Part shown: positions 38,201 to 48,900 of the stretch, piece by piece
Numbering within the stretch: the first letter of the stretch is position 1
How the letters are laid out: the number at the start of each line of letters is the position of its first letter
Source of the DNA: Sipunculus nudus
Lineage: Eukaryota > Annelida > Sipuncula > Golfingiida > Sipunculidae
Direction of reading: 5' to 3'
DNA length: 64,000 bases
Assembly: GCA_026874595.1 (NCBI GenBank)
Contig: CM049307.1
Span: 94,464,330-94,528,329, forward strand
The notes under the pieces: generated by a model
The model's database searches: none
The model's input: only the letters and a program-made list of their open reading frames with translations
Told to the model about the DNA's origin: nothing
Position numbers and translations under genes: made by a program

Positions 38201-41200
38201 GTATTGTCAGCATTATAAAATAAAAATTAAAAAGTTGTTGGATAGTGTTGTCATGTGCTGGAAACTAATTGGCAGATATCTTTCATATTATGCATATAGA
38301 TATAGATTCCTATATTTTGTACAAATGTTTCTCACATTCATTGCTAAAATACAAATACATCACATTATATCAACAAAATACCACAAAACCTCATTTGTCT
38401 GGCGATACTATGGCACCAGCGGTGCCAAGAAATGTCTAGTTAATGTACAGACCCCCTGTTTACTTGTTTAACTGTTACCAGATATTTTTAATGTACAGAC
38501 CCCCAGTAAGTGTATCACTATTACCAGGTATTGTTAATGTACAGACCCCCAGTAAGTGTTTATCTATTACCAGGTATTTTTTATGAGTGGTAAGTAGTGA
38601 TGGGGCGATCAGTGAATCTTAAAAGTCTGTTGTTGTTTTTACTTTAAAAGCCACCCATTTCCTTCCTTTATTATAGAATTTTTGTGATTTCTCGTGATAA
38701 TCTGCATACATGTAAATGATAGATATGTAATTCCTGTTAAGAAGTTAAGTTTTCATTGAGCCTCTGTTACAGATGTATGAGCTCGTTTATCTACAACCTG
38801 ATAGTAAACACAGCTGTGTTGACAAAATTTAATACCATGTAAATTTAAATGAAATTAGTCCAAAATTCACTTCGCATTCACACTTGGGAAATCTGGTGCA
38901 ATCTGAACTACCCACATGTAGTAGTGATAAACTGTGATTGATTTAGAGTGGGTTGCTCCAGTTCCACTCAACCACAGTTTCAAGCACATTCAGCCTAGAT
39001 CTAGCACCATTTAGAAAGCCAGTGTGGTCTAGACTTTGTGTAAATGGGGCTAAAGATAGCATATGCTGGACTCTCCATCTTGAATTAAAAAAGAGTGTGA
39101 GCTTAGAGAGTGGATAATGAAAAGGATGATGAGAGATTTAAAAATAATAAAATATTATAGTTTAAACTATCCAGTTGTTATTATTAAAATTATATATCTG
39201 TTTGTTTTCAGATTGATGCATAAACTTAAGCTTGAAAAAGTTAAAGCAGTCACTTATGAATTGAACTGTTTTCTTTTCAGAGTGATGCGTGAACAGTGGA
39301 TTAAAGCCAAGTATGAGAGACTTGAATTCACGGATCCCGACAAGCAATGCTGTTACAACACAGGGTTTAAGGAAGGTTATCTCATGAAAAGGGGAAAAGA
39401 CGACAAAAAATTCCTTCACCGACGATTTGTCCTATCAGAAGCCGAGAACTCCCTTAAGTATTATAATAAGGAAGATGTAAGTCTAACAGTCATTCATTCA
39501 GTGAGAGTTAGTTGGGAACTGGTACAGTAGAGTGTCATTTATCTTAACACCAATTATAAAAAAAATTGTTTATCCAAAATTTAAAACTGAGAACTGAAAA
39601 TTTGACCATTTATCCAAAATCCGAACAATGAAAGAGCTATGTGAGATCTAAACACGTGCAAAATTTTGGCCAAATCGGTCAAATGTTTCTCAAAACATGT
39701 GCTTGGATGTCTGCAGTGTAATCTAGAATGTAGGTGGCGCCACCTGTCATAAAATCAAGAAAGCTGTCCAGGATGTATAAACCTGCAAAATTTTAGGCAG
39801 ATATGTCAAACCACTGCAGAGATATGAGTGATTTTATCCAACAGCAGCCAAACAGACAGACCCTGTGCAAAAAAGATTGCAGGTGGCACCACCAGTTTTG
39901 CTTATGATAAAGAGCTGTGTGAGATCAATACACATGCAAAATTTTGGCACAATTGGTCAAATGGTTAAAAAAATATGAGCTTGGATGTCTGCAGCATAAA
40001 CTAGAATGTAGGTGGCGCCACCTGTCATAAAATCAAGAAAGCTGTCCAGGATGTATAAACCTGCAAAACTTTAGGCAGATATGTCAATCCACTGCCGAGA
40101 CATGAGTGATTTTATCCCATGGCAGACAAACAGATAGACGCTGTTCAAAAATGGTAGCAGGTTGGGCCACCAGTTTTGTGTGTGATAAAAAGCTATGTGA
40201 GATCTATACACATGCAAATTTTACAGGAAGATATGTAAAACCAGTCCGGAGATATAAGCATGGATGTCTGCAGCATGAATGTGAATATAGGTGGCACCAT
40301 CTGTCATAATATCTAGAAAGCTTTCCAGGATGTATATGCATGCCAAATTTCAGGTGAACTAGTCAAACCACTGCAGAGATATGAGTGATTTTAACCCAAG
40401 GCAGACGAACAGATGGACACTGTGCAAACATTGTTGCAGGTGGCGCCACCAATTTTTTGTGTATGTTATAAAGCTATCCAAGGGCTATATTTGTACAAAA
40501 AAATTTTCCTGATCGGTCAAACGGTTCCCGAGATATGTAGGTTTATGTGTGGAAACAGACGCACAAATGGATGCTGGGCAAGGAAGGAAAGGTCAGAGGT
40601 CAACGCAAATTGGTTAGGCACCAGTTCACATGTGACCCGATTATTGGTGTAAGTTTTCCTAAAAATCAGCCCAGTAGTTTAAGAGGAGTTCTTCCGAAAC
40701 GAACGCGGCAGCGGCGGAACCCGGTCAAAAACATAGTATCCACAAAATTTTTTGGCAGATACAATTAATTTTGATTTTCAGGGCCAATTATTATAAATTT
40801 ATATGTATATATACATGATATATTGATTCAGATTGATGGAAAACCTAAGAAAAATGCTGTTTAGTTTGGACCAGCTTCATTAACTCATGTCTGCCAATCT
40901 TTGGTAAAGTTCAGTGTGGCAGGTGTGCAAATCATGAGGAGTCCTGTGGAATAATTTTTCAGAATGATAGTTTATCTGAACAAAAGCCCTGTGCCCCAGG
41001 CTTTACAGATCATCAATGCTCTACTGTATTACTAACTGGCAATGTTGTCAACTGAATATATAATACTATATGTACTAGCATATTACCCATTATGTATTGG
41101 GACAGGTCTGTGTGGCTTTTCCTGGTTTGTTCAGTTTCTGATAGATGACACTTTGATAGCCCTTCATGAAAAAATTACAAATTTCTTAGGAGTTGTTGGA

Positions 41201-44200
41201 AAATATGGGAAGTGACCCCCTTAGGACACACTGGCATAAGTTACTGACAATTCAAGACCAAGTAGGGTTATTTGGGGCATTTCAACAGAGGAATTGCTGG
41301 ACAACAATTTAGTGGCACCACCATCTGTTATAATGTAGATGGTGGATAAGATGTGTAGAAATTTTAAGAAAAAAAAATGTACAGGCCTTACTGATTGTGC
41401 CTTCATATTAGCCTTAAGGAAGTGGCAACAGCCATTTGGTCACAAGATCGATATATAGTAGCCCTTCATGTCAGTATGAAGCCAACAGTTGTTAATACTA
41501 TTTCATAAATCTTTTGATAGTTCAGTCTTTAATGATAATTTTTATTCAGTTTTCTAAAATTTTATATGATTAAGTGGAGTCTTGATCATTTGACTGATTT
41601 CATTTCATTGCTTCAAGACTAAATGGTCACAGTACATTTACTTGATAATGTTACTAAAATTCCTTCACTAGATGCAGACACCAGTGTCAGTTCATTGATA
41701 TGACACTGATGTACAAAATTTTATAAAATCTTTAATGACACCTTTATTATGATCATCCTGAAACTTCAATGGATAATCTCTTCCCTGAAGAACCAACTGT
41801 AACTGTAATATTAATGAAGAACCTTTTTATATATATCTTGCACTCAGAATGGACATATGCAAATATTGAATAAACCAACAGACAGTCAAAGAAACAGATA
41901 TAAGTGTTTTAAAATATAACTATTTTCAGCTGCAAATGAAAAGACAAACAAAGCACTAAGATGATGAATCTTTTATGTATATCTTCTTTTCTTTACCTGC
42001 ATGTGTATTTATAAGGTTCCTTTACATTTTTTGTGTGGTACAGGGGAAGGGTCCAAAGGCTGTTTTGAGGGTGGACCAACTGAATGTAATCTTAGTACCA
42101 GACAAAATCAACAATCCATTTGCGATGCAGATCATGTTTGAACAAGATGGTGGAACTAGGAATATATTCTTACATGCTGAAAATGCAAAGGTTTGTTGGA
42201 GTTGAAGTGTTACCAAAATTTTTTTTTTCATAAATAATTATATTTTTTAAGTATTGTGTTTTCCATTATAATACAGCAAAACCACCCTTAATGACCACCT
42301 ATTTATAATGACCACCTCAAAAATATGACCACTTTATCCAGGTCCCATAAGTGGTGTAATTTCAAGGTTTTACTGAATTTTCCTTTATAAAGAACTCCCA
42401 ATATAGCTGTGAAAATGTAGCACCATAAATAATTTCTTATTTCATAAACTGATTTCTTTGAAAAATTTAACGAGTATTGCACAAAACATGGCACATCCAG
42501 GATGTTTACATTTTGTCCTTTTCCATACAGAAAATAATTAAATTTTAACAGATAAACATTGATTCAAAAGGAAGATAAAAAATGGTGGAATATGCTCCAG
42601 CTGAATATTTTGATAACTGCAAAAGATTTATTTTACCCATGGAATGGATTATCATGTTTAAGCAATTAAACGTTTCATGTTTTCAGGACACAGTTGATTG
42701 GTTCAATGCTATCAGAGCAGCAAAGTTGGCCAGATTACGAATAGCCTTCCCAGGAGCAGATGACAAACAGGTAAGAAACACAATTGAGTAGAACCTGTCT
42801 TATAAGGCCACCTGTCAGTTAGGAACACTTTTGTCCAGGGTGGTCTCATAACACAGGTTTTACTGTATTTAGACTGATTCTTCAATTTGCCTTTATGAAA
42901 TTAATAAAATATATTCTTTTTTTTTTTATTATTACATCTCCAATACTTCTTTTCTCAATGCTCTATTTTACCTATTTTTTTGGGGGGGGGGGATTTTATT
43001 CAGCTGGAAAGTTCAAGATAAGTAGGACAAGTACAGGGACGGGATAATGAAATAAGGCAGTGGACTTTTAACCAGAGTGTCCCCATTTCCGATTTGGCCA
43101 TAGCTTAAAATGGTGAATTCTCAATAGAACCTTACAAAATGCAGCAATGATGCTTTAATTCCATAGGACACTTCTGAAGTCTGGGTGTGACTTATATTAT
43201 GGAATTTTCCTTAAACAAAACTTTAATAGCATTTCCCCAGGCGAAACCTAAATGTCAGGGTGGGATTAGTAATAAGGATGCAACTTCAGCAGGGAATTTT
43301 ACAGTAACATCTTAACAGCAGGTTATAAGGATTATACCTATCCCCATACATATAAAACCTGAAATCTGCAATTATAATCACAATATAAATAATCGTAACA
43401 TTGAGGAAATCCAGTTATTTAAGACCATATTACTATTATACTTAGATGAGGTACTTGTGAGCACTCCTCTGTCTCACAAGGGGTCCAGCATTCTACTAGC
43501 TGGCAGTAGCTGCACCAGTAAAGCAGCTTGAGTCACAAGGAGGCATAGGAATGCTTATTTATGTAATGTGGCAGGTTCTCCCTGCTTCTCCAAGATCATT
43601 CAGTCCACTTAATATTGGGTAACCTGTGGCCCAGAATGTTGCGTAACCATCCCAGGGAAGGCTGGGGGAGGGCGTGTTACGTGAACTGGAAGGGGTTTTG
43701 CATTGTCTCTCTCTGTGATGATTGTATTAATCACCATTCAATATTAATTACTACAAAGGCTTATGGACAAAACAATGTTATTTGGCAGTTGGTCAGCCGT
43801 TTGACCCGCAACTTCCTGAAGGAGGGGTATTTATTTAAAACTGGCCCACGCCCTGGTGACGCCTGGAGGAAGCGCTGGTTCACACTCGACATGAGGAAGC
43901 TGTTATATTACGAAGATCCTCTGGTGAGTTGACACCTGATATTTTAACATAATAGTGAGGCTTTAAATATGCAAAAGGGAAAGTACTTTGAGCTTAAATT
44001 TCTGAACAGAAACTTGAAACCTCCTCCGTCCTGGCAGGCAGTGTCCTGTGATATAGCCACTAAACTGATGTACTGTGACACACTTCTGATGTAGTTTGGG
44101 TTATGTGATTTCCTGCACATATTGTTTATCTAGCTAAGGTTGAGAGTAAATATAAAGAGAGTCACTGGTATCAAGGGCTACCATTGTTCTGGCTCACAGA

Positions 44201-44855
44201 GCTGACCTGTGATTCAGCCTTGAGTTGGTGATGAATATATATGTGGTCTCAGACTACATTTCAGATTACTTTTGTTATTATTATTATTATTTTGAAATAT
44301 TACTAATGGAATCATTATTAATTTTATTATTATTATTATTTTTATCACTATTATTATTATCATTTTGAAATATCTCCATTGTTATCATTATCAGTTGTAT
44401 TTTTATTATTTTTATAACTATTATTATTATAATTATTATTATTATTATTGTTGTTGTTTATTCCACTGACCTATCCAATCACACATTGATATCCGTGACA
44501 TTGTTTTGATTGGTCCTACTATGGATTTTCCTCAAGAGAAGCCAGTTATTATTATCATGTGAATCCAGTCACCGATTAAAGTCAGTGATATTGTTTTAAT
44601 TCTTATGAACAGGATGCTTTCCCAAAGGGTGAGATCTTCCTGGGCAGTAAGGATAAAAACTTTGGTGTCCTGGAAGGGGTGCCTCCGAATATCAAAGAAA
44701 TTCATCACGGGTTTACACTCCGCACTCCGGAACGAGAATTTCATCTAAGCGCAGAGACAAACGAGGAGTATCGGGAGTGGGTCGACTTGCTCAAAATGGT
44801 GGTCAAAACACCACCGAATCCACAGGAGAGCAGTAGTATGAGTCGATTTCGTTAA
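29099..44855 (+). CDS. ADAP1: ADAP (ArfGAP with dual PH domains, centaurin-alpha) gene, seven 3' coding exons
   Basis: Seven exons join in frame: 29099-29232, 34106-34197, 39281-39476, 42044-42190, 42687-42770, 43789-43923 and 44613-44855, all with AG/GT borders. They give about 343 residues: the second half of an ArfGAP zinc finger with its arginine motif, PH domain 1, PH domain 2 and a short tail ending SMSRFR. Vertebrate ADAP1 has about 374 residues, so only the first coding exon (about 28 residues, first CxxC pair) is missing; I could not find it upstream in the window. The family inactivates ARF6 at the plasma membrane after PH-domain binding of PtdIns(3,4,5)P3. The gene could equally be called ADAP1 or ADAP2, since the vertebrate split may postdate this lineage. 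Introns are large (4.9, 5.1 and 2.6 kb for the first three) and carry mobile elements and a minisatellite. Confidence 0.93.
30870..31161 (+). mobile_element. short A-type Helentron-like remnant
   Basis: 3' end CATGACCCATAGGTCCCTTG|TT preceded by caactgggcgg, a decayed CAGCTGAGCG. A CTGTCCACTTGCCTGTC segment near 30896 may be what is left of the 5' microsatellite. Confidence 0.45.
31285..31325 (+). mobile_element. B-family 3' end remnant
   Basis: gcttgtctgcccatattctag then TTTT matches the 3' ends at 3753 and, on the minus strand, 61921. Only the terminal 40-odd bases are recognisable. Confidence 0.45.
32191..32460 (+). mobile_element. tRNA-derived SINE, copy 2 (head)
   Basis: Contains an RNA polymerase III A-box-like TGGCTAAAGAGT (32203-32214) and B-box-like GAGTTTGAATCTC (32244-32256), 41 bases apart start to start, as in a tRNA. 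The rest matches copy 1 on the minus strand (tggtatgaccc, acacccagagcc). Confidence 0.65.
32461..33293. other. sequence between SINE head and SINE tail, possible insertion
   Basis: In copy 1 the SINE head and tail are contiguous; here they are separated by about 830 bp. The segment is AT-rich, with AATAAA at 33139-33144 and a short local duplication (aattgtattgattta near 33050 and 33092). It could be a solo LTR or another element, but no terminal inverted repeat or target duplication was established. Confidence 0.35.
33294..33412 (+). mobile_element. SINE tail fragment
   Basis: aggatataaaatgagaggaa and ttctgcagatgtacat match the 3' part of SINE copy 1. Confidence 0.55.
34106..34197 (+). CDS. 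ADAP1: ADAP exon: end of the ArfGAP domain
   Basis: The acceptor is atattttag ending at 34105. The exon encodes [17 protein letters not shown] followed by [13 protein letters not shown], matching the ArfGAP segment that in homologues reads GND..R..FE...P.FY..P. It ends in phase 2 with CA before the donor GTAAGTG. The last exon bases, acagaccccca, and the donor itself are the repeat unit of the minisatellite that fills the start of the next intron, so the authentic donor is the first of about 40 near-identical ones. Confidence 0.93.
34188..36743 (+). repeat. 46-bp minisatellite built from an ADAP exon end and its 5' splice site
   Basis: Units of 45-50 bp read acagacccccagtaagtg then tttacctattaccagg and tattgttaatgt. 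The first unit overlaps the last 11 bases of the ADAP exon ending at 34197 and its donor. I count about 55 units; about 40 keep GTAAGTG, others read tttacttg or taggtg. Sub-types differ in tttacctatt, tatcactatt, tttaactatt and in ggtattg versus ggtatgtattg. The array resumes at 38440-38585 after an insertion. Confidence 0.95.
36744..38439 (+). mobile_element. Helentron-like element inserted in the 46-bp array
   Basis: Starts GTATCGCCAGACA with hairpin CCAGAC-ata-GTCTGG, then (CCG)n. Near the right end TGTCTGGCGATAC (38396-38408) is the exact inverse of the left terminus, followed by hairpin GGCACC-agc-GGTGCC (38412-38426) and CTAG|TT. Internally it has repeats with TGACCTTGACCTT and ggtggtgccacc. 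Array sequence is present directly on both sides. Non-coding. Confidence 0.75.
38440..38585 (+). repeat. continuation of the 46-bp minisatellite
   Basis: About three units (ttaatgtacagacccc...), two with agtaagtg, directly after the inserted element. Confidence 0.92.
38586..39280. other. ADAP intron, downstream of the array
   Basis: No exon or element recognised. Contains an unused acceptor-like sequence at about 39205. Confidence 0.5.
39281..39476 (+). CDS. ADAP1: ADAP exon: ArfGAP-PH linker and first half of PH1
   Basis: The acceptor is ttcttttcag ending at 39280; one base completes the split Gln codon, then 65 codons run to the donor GAT|GTAAGT. It encodes [16 protein letters not shown], the conserved linker, and the opening of PH domain 1, [11 protein letters not shown] then [10 protein letters not shown]. 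The lysine of MKRG and the RR pair fit the basic phosphoinositide-binding loop K-x(7-13)-R-[RK] known for PIP3-binding PH domains. A similar acceptor-like sequence at about 39205-39212 opens a frame that soon stops and is not used. Confidence 0.93.
39630..40762 (-). mobile_element. Helentron-like element, copy B2 (3' end missing)
   Basis: Minus-strand start GTATCTGCC (40762-40754) with hairpin to GTGGATAC, then GC-rich sequence (40706-40722) and repeated modules matching B1, with AGGTGGCGCCACCT at 39732-39745 and 40010-40023. The 3' CTAG terminus is not found. Lies in an ADAP intron. Confidence 0.6.
40763..42043. other. ADAP intron remainder
   Basis: AT-rich, no exon or structured repeat recognised. 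Confidence 0.5.
42044..42190 (+). CDS. ADAP1: ADAP exon: middle of PH1
   Basis: Acceptor gtggtacag ends at 42043 and the donor is AAG|GTTTGT. The exon is 49 codons, phase 0 at both ends. It encodes [20 protein letters not shown] and then the strand that ends [14 protein letters not shown], the expected PH1 beta strands; homologues read STRNIFIYHEDGK here. Removal of the flanking introns keeps the frame. Confidence 0.92.
42687..42770 (+). CDS. ADAP1: ADAP exon: C-terminal helix of PH1
   Basis: Acceptor catgttttcag ends at 42686; donor CAG|GTAAGA. The 28 codons, phase 0 at both ends, encode [20 protein letters not shown] followed by FPGADDKQ. This is the C-terminal PH helix with its invariant Trp and the FPGA linker typical of ADAP proteins. 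Confidence 0.93.
42771..43788. other. ADAP intron
   Basis: Contains homopolymer T and G runs near 42918 and 42981. Otherwise nothing recognised. Confidence 0.5.
43789..43923 (+). CDS. ADAP1: ADAP exon: first half of PH2
   Basis: Acceptor atttggcag ends at 43788; donor CTG|GTGAGT. The 45 codons include [20 protein letters not shown] and KRWFTLD. K-T-G-P through R-K-R-W-F is the classic basic motif of a PIP3-binding PH domain. The reading frame is also open upstream of the acceptor, but the residues there do not match the family. Confidence 0.93.
43924..44612. other. ADAP intron with (ATT)n simple repeat
   Basis: 44270-44455 is an imperfect (TTA/ATT)n microsatellite; the rest shows nothing else. 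Confidence 0.7.
44613..44855 (+). CDS. ADAP1: ADAP terminal coding exon: second half of PH2 and stop
   Basis: Acceptor ttatgaacag ends at 44612; 80 codons plus TAA at 44853-44855. It encodes [20 protein letters not shown], then [16 protein letters not shown] and the helix with [14 protein letters not shown], whose Trp is the PH signature. The tail after the helix is short and serine-rich. A candidate polyadenylation hexamer AATAAA lies at 45026-45031, about 170 bases after the stop. Confidence 0.93.
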   Translation, partial: DAFPKGEIFLGSKDKNFGVLEGVPPNIKEIHHGFTLRTPEREFHLSAETNEEYREWVDLLKMVVKTPPNPQESSSMSRFR

Positions 44856-45025
44856 CCTTGCTGCTTTATCTGCACTTTTGCTTTTTGCCCGAGGTATGTC
44901 AACTGATTACCACCTGTGTGCTGATTGTGTGTCACATGACAGTATCTTTATGATTTTATCCATTATGTCGCATTATATGAGTAATTACACCCTATATTGT
45001 TATGCAAACTCTGAATAACTCCAAA

Positions 45026-45031
45026 AATAAA
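45026..45031 (+). terminator. candidate ADAP polyadenylation signal
   Basis: The hexamer AATAAA occurs about 170 bases after the ADAP stop codon. The region is AT-rich, so chance occurrence is likely enough that transcript ends would be needed to confirm it. Confidence 0.35.
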
Positions 45032-45489
45032 TATTCAAACCATAAATCCAAGTTTTTCCAAAGATTTTTTTTCATTTTTAATATATTTAAGAGTATAAAT
45101 AATTTTGTAATATGTTAATATGTTGATTTTCTTGAGGAATCAGTGAAAACTACTATTGGTAAATTTATAATACAAGAGTTTTTATTTTGACAACTTAAAC
45201 AATGTTCAGACTGTCCACATGGAAAAAAAATGTTCAGTGATTTAATTTTCAGCCCACAAAATTACACTAGTTAAATTAGTGTAATACTTCAAATATTAAA
45301 TATAAATAATTGTCAGATTACCCACTTTGAATAACTTCAGTGTTATCATTAACAATGTTATTGCGAACATTTCATGCATAACCAGTCCTGTAAATACAGA
45401 TTTCATCTAGTAAAACCCAAGATTTTGCAAATTTTACCAGAATATATCATAAAGCAATTATACCGGTATATAGCTAACAACATTTATAC

Positions 45490-45941
45490 TGTGACAGATG
45501 AAGTCCATTGTTACGTGTGACTAAAATTTCATCCGGGTTCAACAAGCAACATGAACACAAGAAAGACACACAAAGTACATGATAATATCTATAATAACAA
45601 AATCATTATTTACAAAATGTACAAGATATAAACAATTTGTTCTGGTTACATTATATTCTGTTTGAGTGAGACACCCATATATAATATGACAGTATACTTA
45701 GCTCAAAGGTGTCTTCAGTCCGAAAACATGAAGTCCAAAAACAACTCCTGGGGCTGCAGAGATGCTGTTTTAGAAACACAGTCCACATTAATATTTCATC
45801 AGTCCAAAGATATAACATTCAGGATGATACATTCTGAACAAGGCCTGGTGACACTCTTCACAGTCCATATAATACGAGCAGCCTGAGAAAGTTTTTTTGT
45901 GTGCGGGGCTTTTATAACTTAAAGACGGAGTGTTCGTCACA
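45490..45941 (-). mobile_element. probable solo LTR
   Basis: On the minus strand it begins TGTGACGAACACTCC and ends CATCTGTCACA, with TGTGAC/GTCACA terminal repeats (TG...CA). A TATA box, TATAAAAGCCCC, sits about 30 bases in. Length about 452 bp. The flanks (tatac and attac) do not form a clean target duplication, so this is only probable. Confidence 0.5.
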
Positions 45942-48900
45942 ATTACATTGTTCAATTACCAAATAATCAAGTTCCTCTTCTTCTGAGATACATTCTGTGA
46001 TCACACACTTTATGTCACAACACCTTGATCTCGACCGTACAATTTTGTGGACCCAGTCGTCATGTACGGCTACACTGTAGCACCACCACACCATGCATGT
46101 AACATTGTACCAGTATGCATAGAATGTTATGTAAATCAACCATTGACTTGTATTTAGAGCTTTCCCTAAAATAGATCTTAATTCATCTGAGATATGGGGC
46201 TTCAGGATTCTTCAACTTACCTAAACTGCATAAAATTTTGTTTCTATGAATTTGAAGTTCTTATTTGGTATAAATATGAGAACACATTTGGCAATTTAAT
46301 TCATATTCTTATATGTCATTTATTTCCAGGGTATCCTGCATCTATGCAAGCTATTTAGTCTAATTATTGCAACTTCCAGTTCAAGTTTAATACACCTTTC
46401 AAAAACTTTTTTCACACTGAAAATTAGGTCTATTAGGTCACCGTCATTTGTTAAAAATCAAGTTGTCAGTCATCTTCAATGGCCTGACCAACAGTTTCTT
46501 AGAATACACATTTCATAAATGTAAGAAAAGCATTTTGAAAAATCTTGTGAATATTGTTTAACTCAAGTCTTTGGAAAAATTTTATTGTATATGTATTTGT
46601 TTGTTTGAACAATGTTCACACTAATTACCATAAACATACAGAAAATGAAACATGAATATTATTATAATTAATATAATACAAAGCATTTTAGGTGTATTTC
46701 AGTTCATAGAGCAAAACTGACCATCAAAGGTATTCAGATTAAACTTATGGGAGACCATGTGGCCATACACACTAATTGCATGGACAATCACCCAAGTCTG
46801 TTGTAAAATATGTGCGACTAAATACTGCACAACCAGAACTCATTTAACAACATTGCACCTGTGTTCATTGAACATTGCATGTAGTGTACCAGTTACAAAA
46901 ATTTAAACCTAGATAATTAGGCATGCCCTTGTATATACACCATGTATGAATTTTATCTCATCTTTTCTAAATGATCATATAAAATTATTTGAGAAATATT
47001 GATTAATTTTTATTCAGTTTGATGCATCTAGTTTGTGTCATATTATATATTTTATTTTTTAAAATTATATTTTTAAATATATTTCTTGTCAGCATCAAAA
47101 ATGGTGCTTTGATCATACTGATCTTCATGGTTTACAATTCAGATAATATATCTTTATTATAAAGATATAATTTATCTTTCTATAGAGACATCCTAGTTTA
47201 TACAACATTCACTAGATGGCACTTGAATTCAGTCTAATTAGAAATGTTTCAGTTAAATGGGAAATGTATTAATACAGTCATGGATATGATATCATGGTGA
47301 CATTAGATAATGACATCATAGTTATTTCTTATAATATATAATAAGTGTCCATCAGGTATATACTATACAATTTAGTTCATGCTTAATATTAATCTTTACT
47401 CAGTGTAATGTTTGTCATGTGTCCTCTTAATAGTCCAATTTCTTCCATAGATAGTCTTTGCTCCCATCCCCCCCCCCACTCCTCACCATCCACACTGAAT
47501 ATATACGTTTTTCTAATATTACATAAAATCAATACAACAACTGGCTTTTCAAGGCATTTAATATTAACATCAAGAATTTATCTCTTTGTGCTGGCTATAG
47601 ATCAACCATATATGTATTGGCAATGTCTGGTAATCTGAGTGACAGCCAAGTTATATCACCAAGCAGATGGTTCTGCTGGTCCCAACAATTACATGTATAA
47701 TTCAATTATTATACAGAAGTGCTTATTTTAACCTTGGAACCAGTCTATTTATAGACATGAAAGCTCTTTTCTGATTAAAGCCCAAGTTAAATTTAGAAAA
47801 AAAATGTGTTCAGAGCAGCTGTTGCCAACCTATAATAACTAAATACAAATATAAACATTGTCTTAGAATCATAGTGGCCAAAGTTTGCTGAAGTTTTTGT
47901 AATTCTTCAGAATTAAGTGAAGAAAATTTCTGGATCAGTTGTTATCTTTTATTCTGTCATAAAAAGAAATATAAGAGCTTTAATGAAATCAAATATTTAT
48001 TATATATTCACAATAGCCTTTATTTTGTTAGATGGACCTAAATGAAATTTATAGAAGAAAATTTTTTTCTAATTCTAATTTATTCTATTTAAGTGTGTAT
48101 ACAATGTTATCATCATCATGCCACAAGAGCCGGTTGTTGTAATCTCAGGTTGAAGTTTCTACAACCAAAATTAATTATTTCACATCTTCAAACCCACTTT
48201 ACCTTAGTTTTTCATAGTTTTATGGCTGAATTAATCAGGATTAATTAGAAAACTGCTGCGTTGTTCCCAAAAATTGATACAATATGAAATCTGTTATTTG
48301 GGAATATGTTGGTTTGCTAATTTAGTTAATGCCTAATGGGGATTTATTGCTTTGTGTGATTGTGCTCATATCTGGTTTTAAAAGAGTTTGAAATATAAGT
48401 TTTAATATTTGAGTAGAGTTTACAAAGCGGTTTGATATTGTAGCCAGATTTAGCCATTCTCTTTGTTGTTGGCATTTGTTAAATAAAAAAAGATGAAAGT
48501 AATATATAACTCTGCTGTTATATCTTCATAACAATAGCCAGGCTTGTAAATAAACTTAGTGCTTATTGACTTTTCATTTGAAGAGCTTATACAACCAAGA
48601 TTGTGTATTTAATACTTTTATTTACTGGTATATGTTTAATTGCTTTACATATTTTCCTACATCCCAAACTGAATTCTAAAAACTGCACAAAAAAGTCATC
48701 TTCATTTAAGTGCTATTTTGCAGATTTTGACCCCTTTGGAATAAAAATTAATTTTATAGCTTGCTAAAATGTACGTGTAAAAGTTTAATGGATAACAGGA
48801 GTTTAATTTAAATTCAGAGATGTTACCTGTTACTGAAAGCACTGGTCACATGGGATCATTTACGGACTTATTGTACATTATGTTGATATATGTCAACTTA

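Noticed and set aside
39205-39280. Earlier acceptor-like site in front of the ADAP PH1 exon
   Set aside because: Using it would add residues absent from homologues and break the phase-2 junction; the acceptor at 39280 gives an exact family match.
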